Shown here piece after piece: positions 1 to 14,000 of a stretch of DNA of 64,000 nucleotides (positions are counted from its first letter, which is position 1; each line of letters starts with the position of its first letter). Origin of the DNA: Maea johnstoni (lineage: Eukaryota > Annelida > Polychaeta > Spionida > Magelonidae). The notes below the pieces were generated by a model. The model was not told the DNA's origin, did no database searches, and saw nothing but the letters and a program-made list of their open reading frames with translations. The stretch covers positions 20,093,021 to 20,157,020 of the forward strand of contig OZ012696.1 in assembly GCA_963942565.1 (NCBI GenBank), written 5' to 3'. Made by a program: the position numbers and the translations under genes.

Positions 1-172
1 ATGTCATCTTGTGTACTGTGATATTTTACAAAGTGATAGAAATGATATTTTTGTATCGATCTTAATAATTCCTTCCCTGTTTCTTTTACCTTGTGATATT
101 TCTGTACTTGAATACATGATGATTTCAATTCTTGAAAAATGTACTGCATATACATGATGGGAATCCACACAC

Positions 173-315
173 TTAACTGTTCCAATGCTAATGCTACTTT
201 CCTTCAAAAAACAAGGATGTAAGGATTAAAAACATTAAAACCCTGTCATGTTGGTATTAATTGGATAGCTGACTGCTCTTGCTGAGTACTGTCAGATGAG
301 TACCCATTTTTTGCA
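173..315 (+). mobile_element. TTAA MITE, family C, decayed copy
   Basis: Begins TTAACTGTTCCAATGCTAATG and keeps the family core (accctgtcatgttggta, gagtactgtcagatgagta). The right end is lost. It lies inside the presumed 3' UTR of the left neighbour. Confidence 0.6.
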
Positions 316-632
316 GACTGATGTTGAGGAAATGTTCAAAGGGAACTGCACAAAATTCTCCTTAGGAAATCTGACATTTTCAATATTTACAGGAATTAGC
401 TGACTATCAACATTTCTCTATCAACCTTTGCCCTTCAAACAATCTGGGGACCATCTGTATTTCAACAACACTTTGTGTGGTAACTAAGGGGGGAGTTAAA
501 CAATGTAGGTGGAAATTGTGTGTGAGCTAATGCTAATAGTGTGTTGTCCTAATCTGAAGAGAAATACTCTTGAAACAATGTGATATATATAACCCCTTGT
601 TAAATTATATTGCAAGTCATGTACAGTTTTCC

Positions 633-638
633 AATAAA
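633..638 (+). promoter_or_regulatory. Polyadenylation signal of a plus-strand neighbour (putative)
   Basis: AATAAA followed within about 25-45 bases by a GT-rich stretch (gtttgtttgtaattc, then gtgtag). No coding exon is visible between 1 and 632, so this is read as the 3' UTR end of a gene lying left of the window and converging on PSMD11. The stretch also carries a decayed family C MITE. Inference only. Confidence 0.35.
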
Positions 639-1054
639 ATTATTTTTCATAAAATCGTTTGTTTGTAATTCATGTGTAGTTCACCTGCTCTAGACAATTT
701 GGGATGGCCAATATCACTAGATAGACTTGATTCTTAGTACGCTTTATACAAGTGAAGACTTGGTTTGGAATTTAATCAATCATCACGGTGTCCCATATTG
801 AAGCTTAGTCTTGCTAATAGTTGGGGAAAATCCTGAAATAGGCTTGGGCCTACGTGATTTTTCATTACTATATAGTTCAGCCTTATCAGAATAGACTGGC
901 GTTAGGCAAGCATTTCAAACATGTTTGGATTGGCTACAGAAAAGGATATAAATACATATATACACGCACACATATATACATACATACAAACAAGATTGGG
1001 TATACAAATGTGTGTAAAAAATATAAAAGATCAACAAATGTAATTTCTAATATA

Positions 1055-1060
1055 TTTATT
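1055..1060 (-). promoter_or_regulatory. Polyadenylation signal for PSMD11 (candidate)
   Basis: On the minus strand AATAAA about 810 nt after the PSMD11 stop, followed by a T/G-rich stretch. A second AATAAA at 1172-1177 is an alternative. Either would place the PSMD11 3' end roughly 400-520 bp from the opposing plus-strand signal at 633. Confidence 0.4.
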
Positions 1061-1523
1061 CAATAGATGACAGTATCAAATACAATACCATGCTTGTTCC
1101 AGCATCTTTCCTATGACCTAGAATTCCAAAACAAAAATGTTGTTGAATGTAGAGAAGAGCAGTTTCAACTTTTTATTGTGGGGTTTTCAAAGGCAGGTTT
1201 ACCAATTTTCTCCAGAGCGTGAATGGATTCTTAAACTATTAGCATCGAGAGTGCACATGTAGTCTGACAACTTTGAAACGTTACTCCTCACTCAAACTGA
1301 CATTTGGAAAATATTAGAAGTGGCATTGTTATACTAAACAAATTGAACATTTCTCCGTCAAATCTTCGATATATTGCCTTTTATCCAGACTTCACCACGA
1401 GTGTCAAACATGTTGGATTGGATGTGTATGCTCAAGATGTGTATAGGTAAACCATTGTTTATTCCAGACAAACATTTAATATTGTACCTTTTCTATTTTC
1501 TAACATGGTGAGACATTCTGCTG

Positions 1524-1722
1524 TTAACCCTTACAATGCTCAGGCTACTCTCGTCCAAAGCATAAAGATTTTTGATAACCATCTTAACCCTATCATGTTG
1601 GTACTCATTAGAAAGCTCACGCTGAGTACTCTAAGATGAGTACCCATTTGCCAGGGTTTCAGTGATTTTTCACGTTTTTTGCATTATTTCGTATTGGCCA
1701 AATTAGCCACCACCAGCATATA
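1524..1722 (+). mobile_element. TTAA MITE, family C
   Basis: Starts TTAACCCTTACAATGCTCAGG and ends agccaccaccagcata. About 200 bp, in the PSMD11 3' UTR or just downstream of its stop codon. Confidence 0.75.
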
Positions 1723-1867
1723 GTCGAATAGGGGTGAAGTCTTTTAGGTCTTCAGAATAGAGTTGCAGTTCCATGATAATCAGGAAATCCAGTTTATAAA
1801 AAAGCTAACAGAGGAAAAAATTGTCGACATTGAGGAATTCCGTTTCGCCATTTCATACAGTAAGTGT

Positions 1868-4800
1868 CTATGATAGTTTCTTGGATTTATTATAGAGGGC
1901 GTCGACCACCTTGCCCATACTCTGTATTGTTTCCAGTGCCGAGCCGTACGTCTTGTCAACGGGCGTCTCCTCAAAGATGATAAGTACTCCTGCTCCTTGG
2001 TCCAGAATACCTGCAAAATAAACAGCGTATAATGTTTAGTAAAAGGTCTTAACCCTTCCGGTGCTGAGGCTACTTTTGGCCAAAACACAAGGATGCAAAG
2101 TTTTTTGAAAACCATCTAAACCCTGTCATGTTGCTATTCAATGGAAAGCTCTCGCTGAGTACTCTCAGATGAGTACCCATTTACCAGGGTTTCAATCATT
2201 TTTCAGGTTTCTTGCATCATTTTGTATTGACTGAATTAGCCAATGTTAAGGTTAACCCTTTCAATGTTAAGGCTACTATTGTCCGATGCATAAGCATGCA
2301 AAGATTTTTGAAAACCATGCAACGTTTAATGGATTTCAAACTGAGGGGTATCTTTAAAATGGACCTTAAATTTTAGATGTTGCTGTCACCTTGTCAAATA
2401 CCCTACTATGCCTTTAACTGTGTAAGGTCCATTAGTTGTAATAACAACAACTTATATTATTGCCGTACATTATGCAGTCATCATTACGTTCCTGCTTGAC
2501 TTGAGATTATTTTCATCATTTACTCATTGAATTGTATGTACAATCTGTGGATGAACCCATAAATAGTTAAATTTTACCTACCACTGAATTTTTTGTCCAG
2601 AATCATTTGTGAGAGTTTCATCTCCACGGTATCCTGAAAGGAGAAACACATGGTACAATCGCTGTGAATCGAAACCAATGTTACTTTTCAAACCTACATG
2701 CTATGGACGACAAGTTGGTTCCAGTTTAAACTTACACTGAAACATTGCAAAATACCGGAATCTTGATTAAGCACCTTTAATCTATACATGTATTAACCAA
2801 CAGCTGTGACATATACTACATAATTAGTTTCTAAATGATTCTATGATTTGATTTTATTGAAATAAGTAAATACGATTTTTTATAACAGTAAACCATGTTA
2901 ATTTTTGTGTAAATGAAGTAATGCGCTCAGCAGGCAGCTGCCTTTAAAGCACTACTAAATAGATAGTTAGATAAATAAATGTCCTGTAACCCAACCCAAA
3001 CAAGCATTTATTCAAAAAAATCCCTACCCTAAAGTTTTTTCCGCCCTCCCAACTCCCAATCAACGTAAAACATGCATAAAAGATGATAGAGAAGGAAATT
3101 GGATAATGGACATTTGACTTACCACAGGTAATTTGATGAGTCCAGCGACATGGTCTACTTGTACGCGTGAGAAGGGCTCAATAATGCGACACAGATTCTG
3201 TTCCAACAGCTTATGGTAAAGCGACTCCAGATGGGCCTGTACTATAGGGTCCTCTGCAAGCTGCTTCTTATACTTCTCCAAGGTCTACACACACAAAAAA
3301 GGAATAATCACTAGTTAAAGAAAGAGGAAAATTACGGTTCAATCATATTTTCTCTCCATGCTCAGAATTTGAAACGGCTCGATAGTTGCATTCTTGTGAT
3401 CATATTCTTAGCCAGCAGGGCGCCTGAGCGTCAATTTGGACACCCAAATTCCCAAAAAATCATCCCTCAGGACACCCAAATATTTTAGGAAGTAGTTTCT
3501 TAAAATGTCAATTTCAAGCATATAATTGAAGTCTTTCCACCTCAATATAATTCCCATGACATTGTAAAATGTTATTGTGCCCAATTTTAATGAGTAAATA
3601 CATTTTTATGATTGTTACCTCAGTATATTGTTGTCTCCCTTGAAAATACGACGCCCCAAAATTCTACAATTGTCAATTTTGGACACCCGGCTTCTAAATC
3701 CTGGCTAAGACCCTGCTTGTGATATGAAGTTCACACAAAATGAGGTTTTCAGATGGAGGGACGGACAGAGGAGTATCACAAATGCCACTAGATGGCAGCA
3801 CATACATAAGCCTGTGACACAGAATACAAGGCAATTGTGTGAGTACCATTTAGAACCATCAAGAGCTATCATTAGCAATTACTTCCTCAAAACCACACAA
3901 TCCATAAAAACTCTATCTACACTAAAATGCCTTTGGCTCATTAAAATGAACACAGTAATAGCTATATCAGGCATGTAGACTATATTTGTAATATTAGAGT
4001 AATTAAAGATATGAAAAGACACATACTGTAAATTTTCAGAAATTTGGACCATCCTAAAAATTTGGGCCACTATAATTATTTTTCAAAATAATTAATGGAA
4101 AATCTGGGCAACCCTCGATCAATCGATCAATCGCCGGGTGCCATTTCACAAAATATTGACAAAGCTGTAAATCTGGCTGATACCACATCAAGGTATTTTC
4201 AGAAAACATGGGCCACCCTGAACCCATCGTAATCATCATTATTAACAAATGTCCAAAATTACTGAGAATTAACGGTAAATGATGGCAATTCTTCGTACCT
4301 TCTGAAAATCTGCTAATGAGCGTTTATGGCTGGCCTGTGCTATGCTCTTCATGGCGTCTATGTCTGGGCCGGCATATTTCAGCGCTAATTTCCCACTCAC
4401 GATAGACTGGACCTCGTCCGCCCTGAAAGTAACAAGAAACAGAGCGGTGAAGCGGAAGACAATAGTACTGATAACAGTAATAATAATAATGATGATGATG
4501 ATGATGATGATGATGATAATAATAATGACAATAATGATGATGATAATGATAATAATAATAATGATGATAATGATGATGATAATAGTAATTATAATAATGA
4601 TAATAATAACAGTAATAATAATAATGATATTGATTTTAACTAGAATGTCAGTATATTACCCACAAATACAAATGTCTCCCAAGCTGGGAGAAAGAAAAGT
4701 TAGGAATTGAAGGAATGACATTCTGACATTCTATTACACCTTTTTTGATCTAAAATATCCCATTTTGACCATAAAAGTGAATAAAAGGTTACCAAAATGT

Positions 4801-4987
4801 AAGCATTTCATGTAAGTGCCAGAAGAAAAGATCCATGAAAATTTGAATAAATTTCATTGAAGGCTTTTTTAGATATCTTGCAGAAAAGTCCGGAAGCCGA
4901 GAGGAACTGTGCCAAGAACAATATGTCTCCCCTGATAGGGTGAGACCTAAAATTTACCATACTACTACTAGGGAGACCTAATAATTG

Positions 4988-5063
<76 letters not shown>

Positions 5064-8000
5064 TACTAAATGTAAATGTAATCTTTATTTTAAGTCGGCA
5101 TATCAATTACAAGAAACACAAGCTACCAAGTCTCTTGACTGACTGGACTGACGGCTTAAAGTGCCCTCCGAAGCACTGGTAAGCAGCAATCAAATAAATT
5201 TCCTTTTGCCGCACCCCCACCGGGAATTGAACCCGAGTCGTCTGCGCCTGAAGGTCAGCGTCTTACCACTAGACCAACACGACTGCCCTATTTCATAATA
5301 TTCAAGGTTACTTACTGGTTAAGCATAATTTTGCACAGCAACATGTATTTGAGTGATGTTATGGCCTTTGGGCTGTCGATGGAATCATAACCCTCAAAAG
5401 CCTCATAAAAGTAGGAAAATGATGTTTTAAAGTCGTCCTCAGCAGCATGTAAGATACCTGCAATGACAGAGGATAGTATGTATGTATCTTTATTGACCAT
5501 GAAATTCACCACAAAATATACAGTACATTGAAGTTTCTAAAAACAAGCAAAACAACAGATAGATAAATCATGTCAGTGATCAAAGACATTCTAAAGTCAT
5601 CCAGAAACTAGATTAGACATCAACATTAACTTGTGTGAGCTTATTCAAGTCAAAAATGTCTGCTGGGCAATGAAATATTATAACTTACTTAAAGTGGCAT
5701 GCAGAAAAAATGAAACTTTTCTACAATTAGAAATGTATAAAATCACTTTTGAATATTCAAAAATCGAAATGCGCCCTCATATATTAGTCAGTTTTCGAGA
5801 AATTTTGACAAAATTTTAAATACTGTACACCGTGTTAATATTGCGGCAGTTTAATTAATGCGTACTTTGCGCACCGATGGAGTCCGCATTTATTAAACTG
5901 CGCACTATGGATTTAACAATAAACTATTTATCAACAACAACAACTATCATTTGGATATTGGATCCCTTGTACTGTTCAACACACTAATATAATAGCTTGT
6001 CATTCAACATACAGACCCTTTGCGGCCTCGTATGGTGCTATGTTTAAAGGGGAACTTGGGGAAAAACACATCATAGGTTTATATGAAAGTTCATGAACAT
6101 AGCTCAACATCTGTCATAAACAGAGAAGCCCTAGAGCTCCACACAAAGAGAAATCTCAAATTGCAATTAGTGAATAGCACCGTCACTGAGGCAGGGCAGC
6201 CGCCATCTTGGATCTGAGTCAACTCATGCTGCTGTAGTCTATGTAAATGGGTGGCAAGCAGCTTAGTGGGTGTATTAGATAAAGCCAGTAGCTCTGTCTA
6301 GGAGGTAGATATTTCACTGCTCTGAAGCACATTCAAGATGTTTAGGTATGCAAATCCCTACGACTTTGAACCAAGAGTGGCTGAAGGTGATCAGGTGGAT
6401 TATATGGACATAGTTCAAGGTGTTGATGAATTTGATGGTCAAGATGTGGAAACAGAGGGCTGGCGCTTAAATAGCATGTTGTGGTGTACCTGTCAGACTT
6501 CTTTCCTTCTTTAAATTATCAGGCCCCTTCCAAAGGTATTCTTGACATTTCTTTTCTATAATCTTCATGAATATGTACACAATTACTAAAGGAAATGAAG
6601 ATGATTGCTGTTCCCAGTACTGCTAGTCACTTCCTGTGTTTACTACCTTGTGTCCCATGGGGTCTAGATGTGTAATGCCAATTGGACAAGGTTAATTACC
6701 CTGTGTGTCCCTTTCCTTTACTTACTTTTGTTATTACCCTAGGGACCTAGACATAAGACAAAACCTCAGTTGTAACACAACTAACAAAATCCTGCACAGT
6801 CTATTCTCAGTGGATTAATAATGACCATGTTGAGATACCTATGAAAATTGCCATTCACCCTGAAAGTTAGCTGTTAGGGTTGCTAAAGTCTGTACATCAG
6901 ATCATAATAATGAAGAGTATGATTATTAATCATAAGTCATTAAGAGAAGGTTGGTAATGAGTAAATGAAAATGTCATTTATTCTATCATAAATAAAAGAA
7001 AGGGTCATTTGCAATTTGAGATATTTTGATTTCAACCTTCCTCTATATTGCAGTACTATTTAGAAATGTATTTCTTCCCAGTGAAAATGGGGTCATGACT
7101 GACTATAACCTTAGCTGTTTCAATTTTGTAAGTTAGGGAAAGATATTTACCCTTCTCATGCTGGCTTAATATTAAACATTTAATGCATACACCTGTGCTT
7201 ATATTCGTTGAGCAACTGAATGAAGGTAAATCATGTTGAGACTAGTAAATGTATACCAATAAAGTAAATAAATCCCGAAATTGATAAATTGCAAGATCAC
7301 TTCTGCTTGAAATAAGAGATTTATGAAAATTGGTTACCAGATATTATATCCTTGAAGAAAGTAAGACTAGATGCAATAGGAGTCGCATGGAGCATGATAA
7401 AAGGTGTATCAATTGTGACTGTTTCTTTTTTTGAAGAAGTGTGAGAGATTATGCACACCTATTTCACAAGTACCCAAACCTTCTAAAAAAGCATCCCTCT
7501 TCAGAACCTTGTTAACTGTACTCTGAAGTAATCCTGACTGCAGTGTGTGATTCCCGACATAATCCTCGTCAGTGAAGTGGTCTGAACATACATATGCATA
7601 CTTCAGGACAGGTGGGTTTAAAAGTTTCATGGATGCTAACCACTGTTTTTGTCTAAATTTACTACTAGGAAATCTATGAAAGCTTTCTCCACTACCGTGT
7701 CTTTTTTTACAGCCAATTGCTGCACATGATTTCACCATTTTCTTGTTTGATATATACGTTTTTATGCAACTTGTGCAGAGAGCTCTTGTCAGGAGCACTG
7801 CTGTTAGATACACTGCCCAGAGGTAGCTTGGAGACAGGATGTGATCCCTGCCACCCGATTGTGTCACAGCTGATAGCACTTGAAAAACATGGCTGCACCC
7901 AGTGGCTGGCAGAGGCTGTCTAGGAGGATGACAATACGCAAGAATCTCCCCTCACGGGATCACTGAGAGAAAAAGAATGGTAGCATCCTGTTCTTGAAGT

Positions 8001-11000
8001 GTATAACTTTCATATAAGCTGATATGTTTGTGAGCCTTTAGGGCCCCTTTAATTACGATGTAGACAACTTGCACACTAGAGTGTGATCAAACATGCTGGT
8101 AACCACAAATCAGAGTTACTGATTGCAACCAACATAACATTGTTCACGGCCGGTGCCAAAATAAAGATTGCATTTGCCTATAACAATGGCAGCATCTGGC
8201 ATCCCAAAGGGTCTGGCCGGATTGAATATAGCAGCACCACCCTTCCCAAAAGCCGGGTAGGATGCCTACCTTTGGCCCCCTCACACGGTTTGAGATGGAG
8301 GTTATCAATGCGCAATAATTTAACTGCGCATCCAAAGCAGTTATATGATGAGCGCATTACTTTATATGCGCAATATTAACACGGTATACAGTATGTACGA
8401 TGTAAGTTAAATTTTGCCGGACAAATATAATCTGGTACAAACTCGTTCATCATTAAATGCTGAGAAGTATGTGAGTCCACTTAAGCTAGTGCTGTAAGCT
8501 GGTCTTACCTGCCTGAGTGTCGAGTGAGGCCTGGAGTTTGGGAGGACAGTAGATCCCGTTGGCTGTGGTCCTACCTGATGTCAGGGCAGCTCTGAAAAGT
8601 CACACAATTGTGAAACATTACTATAAGGCGACACTCAAATTGATTTGCAATTTTTCGGATCCTTGCCAGACCATTTTGGCAGAGTCAGTTGGGTGGTAAA
8701 TTAAAATAAAATAAAAATCCTGTTTTTTTTCTGAACCCTAGCATTACCGAGGCGGGAAATAAAATAAAACTATAAGTTTAGCTAGACAACTGAAAGATAT
8801 CTTTTCATGGTTACATGGTTTATTTAGCGTTTTCCACTTTTTTTTATTGACATTTAACTATTTATTCTATTAAATTAAAAATCTCACTGTTATATATTCC
8901 TCATCAGATACTGTTAAGTTGGGTTGGCTGTTCATAATAAAAAGAAGTGTTATTTTTAGTTTGACGTATTGCGGGAAACTACTATACAACTACGGGCCGC
9001 CTTATAGTTAAATGAATCTTTTTGAAATAGGTTTTCCCTCTTCAACCAATCAGGGAGTGGTTCCAGTGCGAGTGTAACAGTATATTACACTATACCAAAA
9101 ACTGAATTCTGAAACTTGAATTGGGGACATATCTTACTATAATACTTTTGAAAATAACTTCGGAATCGAGCATAAAAGCATGAGAAGGATTATTTGGCTC
9201 TCCTTCAAAATCTTATAAAATACACTTTGTCAGGAAGTTATCACCAATTAACCGGATTATTTTCATCTGCTATGAGTCAATATTAAGCCCACTACTTACC
9301 TAGCCTTGGGAAGATTTCCAAGGGCATGATAGATTTTACTCTCCAGAAGTTGCACCTCCACCAAAAGGGCTTTATCATCAAGCTTTTTTAATTCCCGAAC
9401 AAGGGATGATTCTGTAGAGAAATATAAAAATGTAAATAAAATTATATTGTTAAACAGATAAATATGGAAAAAATCTGCTGTTGCTCAGTCAGCATAATGA
9501 TTATCTCAAACTTTGTCAGAGAAAAAGATTAGCTGAATGCACATCGATATTTCACTTTATTCATAAATGAATAAATATAAACTTTTGTGAAAGAGAAGTG
9601 AACTATATTGAACATCATTGTCAACAGAACTACCAATGTTCCTATTTACCGTTCCAATGTTAAGGCTACTTTCGTCCAAAGCACAAGGATGCAAAGATTT
9701 TCGAAAACCATCTAAACCCTGTCATGTTGGTATTTATTAGATAGCTCTCGCAGAGTACTCTCAGTTGAGTACCCATACGTCAGGGTTTCAGTCATTTTTC
9801 ACCTTTTTTGCATCATTTTGTATTGGCCAAATAAGCCACCACCAGCTTAAGGAATATTATTCATATATAAATAAATATCAACTTTTGTGAAAGAGAAATG
9901 AACTTTAGTGAGCATCAGTGTCAACAGCACTCCCAACTTTCCTATTAACTACTAATTTATTTTAAAAAAGTGAAAAATATGGTTTGGACTATCAAAACAT
10001 AAAGGTCAATTATTCATGGGACAAAAAAATCTCAATTTTAAACATCAAGCTAAGCAATACAATTGAAGAAGAAAGAAAGAGCAATTATCTCACCTAATGC
10101 CAAAGCATCTTCATATTTACTTGTTTGGAAATAGAGAGCAATCAGTCGAGCCTGTAAAACAACGCAGAGATGGTTCAATGGAAAGAATATAACAAGAAAA
10201 GCTAGTAATGCAAGCATTTTCTGACAGTGGAAACAGGTTTTAGCCCTTCCAATGCTAAGGCTACTATCATCTCAGGGCTCGAAATTAGGGGGTGCCGGGA
10301 GCCCTCTGCCGGGAGCCGAGGGCTCCCTTGAATTCTCCTGCGGCTTTCTCAAATTTCTGCAGGGAGCCCAAAGATGTACTGGTATCTATACACAACATCT
10401 GAAAGTGGCTTTCGAAGATGCAATCGGGCTCCCTGGAAAAAATCTTAATTTCGAGTCCTGTATCTAAAGTACAAGGATGCAAAGATTTTTGAAAACCATC
10501 TAAACCCTGTTGTGTTTGTATTCATTAGAAAGCACTCACTGAGTACTCTCAAATGAATATCCATATGCCAGGATTTCAGTCATTTTTTTCAGTTTTCGCA
10601 TCATTTTGTACAGGCAAAATTAGCCACCAGCAGCATAAGGGTTAAAAAGTTAACACATACTTGTATTACGTGCATCATGCCATAACATCTCTTCAAAGGG
10701 CAGCAAAATCAGCATTAAACGATTGGCTGGTATACTGTATACGGCTTAAATTCGGAGTACCACAGATTTAGCTTTACAGCCCAGCTGGAGGGCATTTGTG
10801 CTACTTTAAATTCACACATTCAAGCACTCAGCAAAGCAAAGATACAAAGCAGGATATTTATTAATAGGATGTTAGTTTGCGCTATCATATGAATATAGCA
10901 AATATCAAATGCCTGTAAAAAAAGCAAAGATACAAAGCAGGATATTTATTTGAAGGATGTTATTTTGGAGCTATCATATAAATATAGCGAATATTTAATG

Positions 11001-14000
11001 CCCGTAAAAAATCCAGTTATACAGTAAAGGGTTCCCTTACCTCCAGTGCTTGTCTGAGGAATGTTCTCTTCACATCCTTGGCCCATTCCATGCACTCTCT
11101 ACACAGCTCAACCTGAAATAATCAAAAACAGAGCATACACAACTTGTTGTAGCACTAGGGTTGGGAATCGGTTGCAATTTCATGATAGATAATCAGTTGC
11201 AGCCAACCGATCGCTTATCGTTCATAATCAGTTCTTCGCACTTTTGCAGTTATTGGGTACTAGAGGTCTAGAGACTAATGATAAGTGATAGTCTATGAGA
11301 ATTACTTGCTTTGAAGTATTTTTGGAGCTTAGTTTCATAGCAAAAAAGTGGACGACTTGCCTGTCATTAAGTTCTTTATTTTGCTACTAGGTGTCACCTT
11401 TTCTGATTATCATCGATTGCCAGTTTTGTAATCGATTAATCAGTATAAGTGAGGCAAACGATCGATTATCGATTATAATCGATGATCGTCCCAACACTAT
11501 GTAGGACCAGTTAAAATTTTGCGGGAGCAGTAGATCCTGGGTGTTACTGGTCCTACGGGGTCAGGAACTTTTTGAGTTAGCTTTGAGGCATGGTGTTAGC
11601 CAGCAGGGCGTCTGGGTGCCTTTTTGGACATCCAAACCCTTAAAAAGAACCCCTCAGGACACCCAAATTTTTTTTGTGTGGAATTTCTAAAAATCTCAAT
11701 CTCAAGGTCGTAATTGAATTCTCTCATCTCCTTATAATTCCCATGACATTGTTTAATGATATCATGCCCTATTTTGATGAATTTATACATGTTTATGGTT
11801 GAAATATGAGTATATTGTGATCCCCCTTAAAAATTTGGACACTCAAAAATGTTTAAACTGCCAATTTTAGGCACCCAGTTTCTAAATCCTGGCTTTGAGG
11901 CCTGCCATATGCATTAATATGTCCCATTTTCAAGGCGCAAAGTTGTCAAGGTGATCAGGTCTGTCAAGTTAGGTTAAATTTGTCTCACCAGGTAGATATA
12001 TCCCTTATATAAGTACTAGAGGAATCATAAGCCTAAGGTGCCATCTTTGGCTATGTGTGTAATACACCGTTGACAGTCCGAAAGAGGGGGGAACTCAGAG
12101 AGAATTAAATGTTGACATCTAAGGAACTAGTGGTTGGATGCAAAGAGATCTAACGTATCGGTTAATTATTTTTGTTCGAGTTTTATATGTATATTACATA
12201 GCATTTAGCACACAGAAAAATCACATATTTCATGTTTTTCACCACGATTTGGGCGGATTCAAGGCAAACAATGTATTTTTTTTTGTAGTTTTACATATTG
12301 GGCGAGTAACAGACATTTGAGCATAATTGATCATGTCAAATATCTGCCGAACGAGTCAAGCTGGCTTGGCCACTATCGAATACTTGAGTTTTCAATTAAG
12401 GCCTTAAAAAAAAAAAATGTTTGTTTCCGGTAACCCTACCCTAACAAGTTTTTATTCAAAAAAATCCCTACCCTAAAGTTTTTTCAGCCCTCCCAATCAA
12501 CGTAAAAGATGCATAAAACACACATTTTTGACCAAAAAAAGTAATCCAAAAAAAATAATATTTTACCCACCTACCTACCCTATTTTTTTTCAGACCGATA
12601 CAGTAAACAAACAATTTCTTTTTTTAGGCCTAATTGTCCCACCACTAACCAGGCTAGTAGGCTACTGAATTATGATGTTTTATTGCTTCTTACCTCTTTT
12701 CCCGTGGCTGCCTCCATGTCCAGGAAGAGGTCAACGAGTCCTCTCACCAGCTTGGCTGCCTTGGCCTTGCTCACATAGTTCAGGAATGGCCGTGTGAATG
12801 TGATCAGTTCTGCAAGCTCTGGAGAAGAAACACATCAGAAGGTAATTCAACACTTACAACTTGTAGGTGATCTAGATGACTATAAATGAAACACTAAAGT
12901 AGTGATGTCATTGTTTAGAATTTTTTCGATTCAATATATTGATATTTCTTTTTCAATTTTGATAATCTTGATATGAAATGGATTGGTATGCATTCAGGCC
13001 TAAAAAAAGTTGTTTGTTTCCTGTTACCCTACCCTAACAAGTTTTTATTCAAAATAATTTATACCCTTAAGTTTTTTCCGCCCTCCCAAATCCCAATCAA
13101 AGTAAAACATTTATAAAACAAACATTTTTGACCAAAGAAATAGTGAAAAAAAATTTTTTTAACAACTTAGGTACCTACCCTATTTTTTTCAGACCATTAC
13201 AGGAAACAAACAATATTTTTTCAAGGCCTCACGAAGCATTGACCATGGTTTTACGCCATGGCATAAGGGTCCTGCCTCACTTATATTACAATGCAAACTG
13301 TAAAAGTGATCCATGATTATGTGGTGAAATGCTTTTAAGAAGCAAGTGGCTAATGCTGGCAAGATTCAGTGCTAAGTTTCTTTGATTGGTATCTCATTTT
13401 CATTTTTTTTATTTGGATGCATCGATATACATGTGTATTGACTGGTGAAAGCAGGCAGTATTGTTTGAGAAGAGTTATCGATATATAGTGATATGGACGC
13501 CCATAACGATGACACCCCTACACTAAAGCAATTTCAAAATGTTTAAACCTAGCAATGATAGTTCTAGTCAGTGTCTTAGCCAGGATTTAGAAACTGGGTG
13601 CCTAAAATTGGCAGTTGTAAAATGTTTGGGCATCCAAATTCTTAAGGGGGATCACAATATACTCATATTCCAACCATAAACATGTATAAATTCATCAAAA
13701 TAAGACATAATATCATTAAACAATGTCATGGGAATGATAAGGAGATAAATAAATTCAATTATAAGCTTGAGATCAAGATTTTTAGAAATTCCACACTAAA
13801 AAAATTGGGTGTCCTGAGGGGTTCTTTTTAAGGGTTTGGATGTCCAAAAAGGAACCCAGACGCCCTGCTGGCTAAGACCATTCTGATTCTGATTCTGATT
13901 TGGTACAGAGCAGACTCTATTTAGAATATTTCGCTCCATGGTTCCAGTTATGATACATAAAAGTTACCTTTTTTGTTTCAAGTATCAATGCCCAGAAAAA

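Larger units (their letters stand above)
6048..8048. mobile_element. Kolobok-like DNA transposon, 2,001 bp, TTAA target duplication
   Basis: Left tip AGGGGAAC follows TTAA (6044-6047); right tip GGGCCCCT precedes TTAA (8049-8052). The two ends share an imperfect inverted repeat of about 50 bp, including the subterminal ttatatgaaagtt. Inside are a minus-strand THAP ORF and a plus-strand short ORF. TTAA duplications, RGG..CCY tips and a THAP domain together are what I know of the Kolobok superfamily; P elements also carry THAP domains but do not make TTAA duplications. No DDE transposase core is seen, so the copy is probably not autonomous. Confidence 0.7.
5821..8393. mobile_element. MITE family U, split by a nested Kolobok-like element
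   Basis: Outer inverted ends are tactgtacaccgtgttaata on the left and taacacggtatacagta on the right, a TIR of about 25 bp. Both flanks also carry tgcgc-rich subterminal sequence. Removing the 6048-8048 insertion leaves a MITE of about 570 bp. It lies in PSMD11 intron 7. Confidence 0.7.

Noticed and set aside
7739-7879. N-terminal extension of the THAP ORF
   Set aside because: The THAP finger normally begins at the initiator Met with MVxSC spacing, as at 7738; the extension has no recognisable content.
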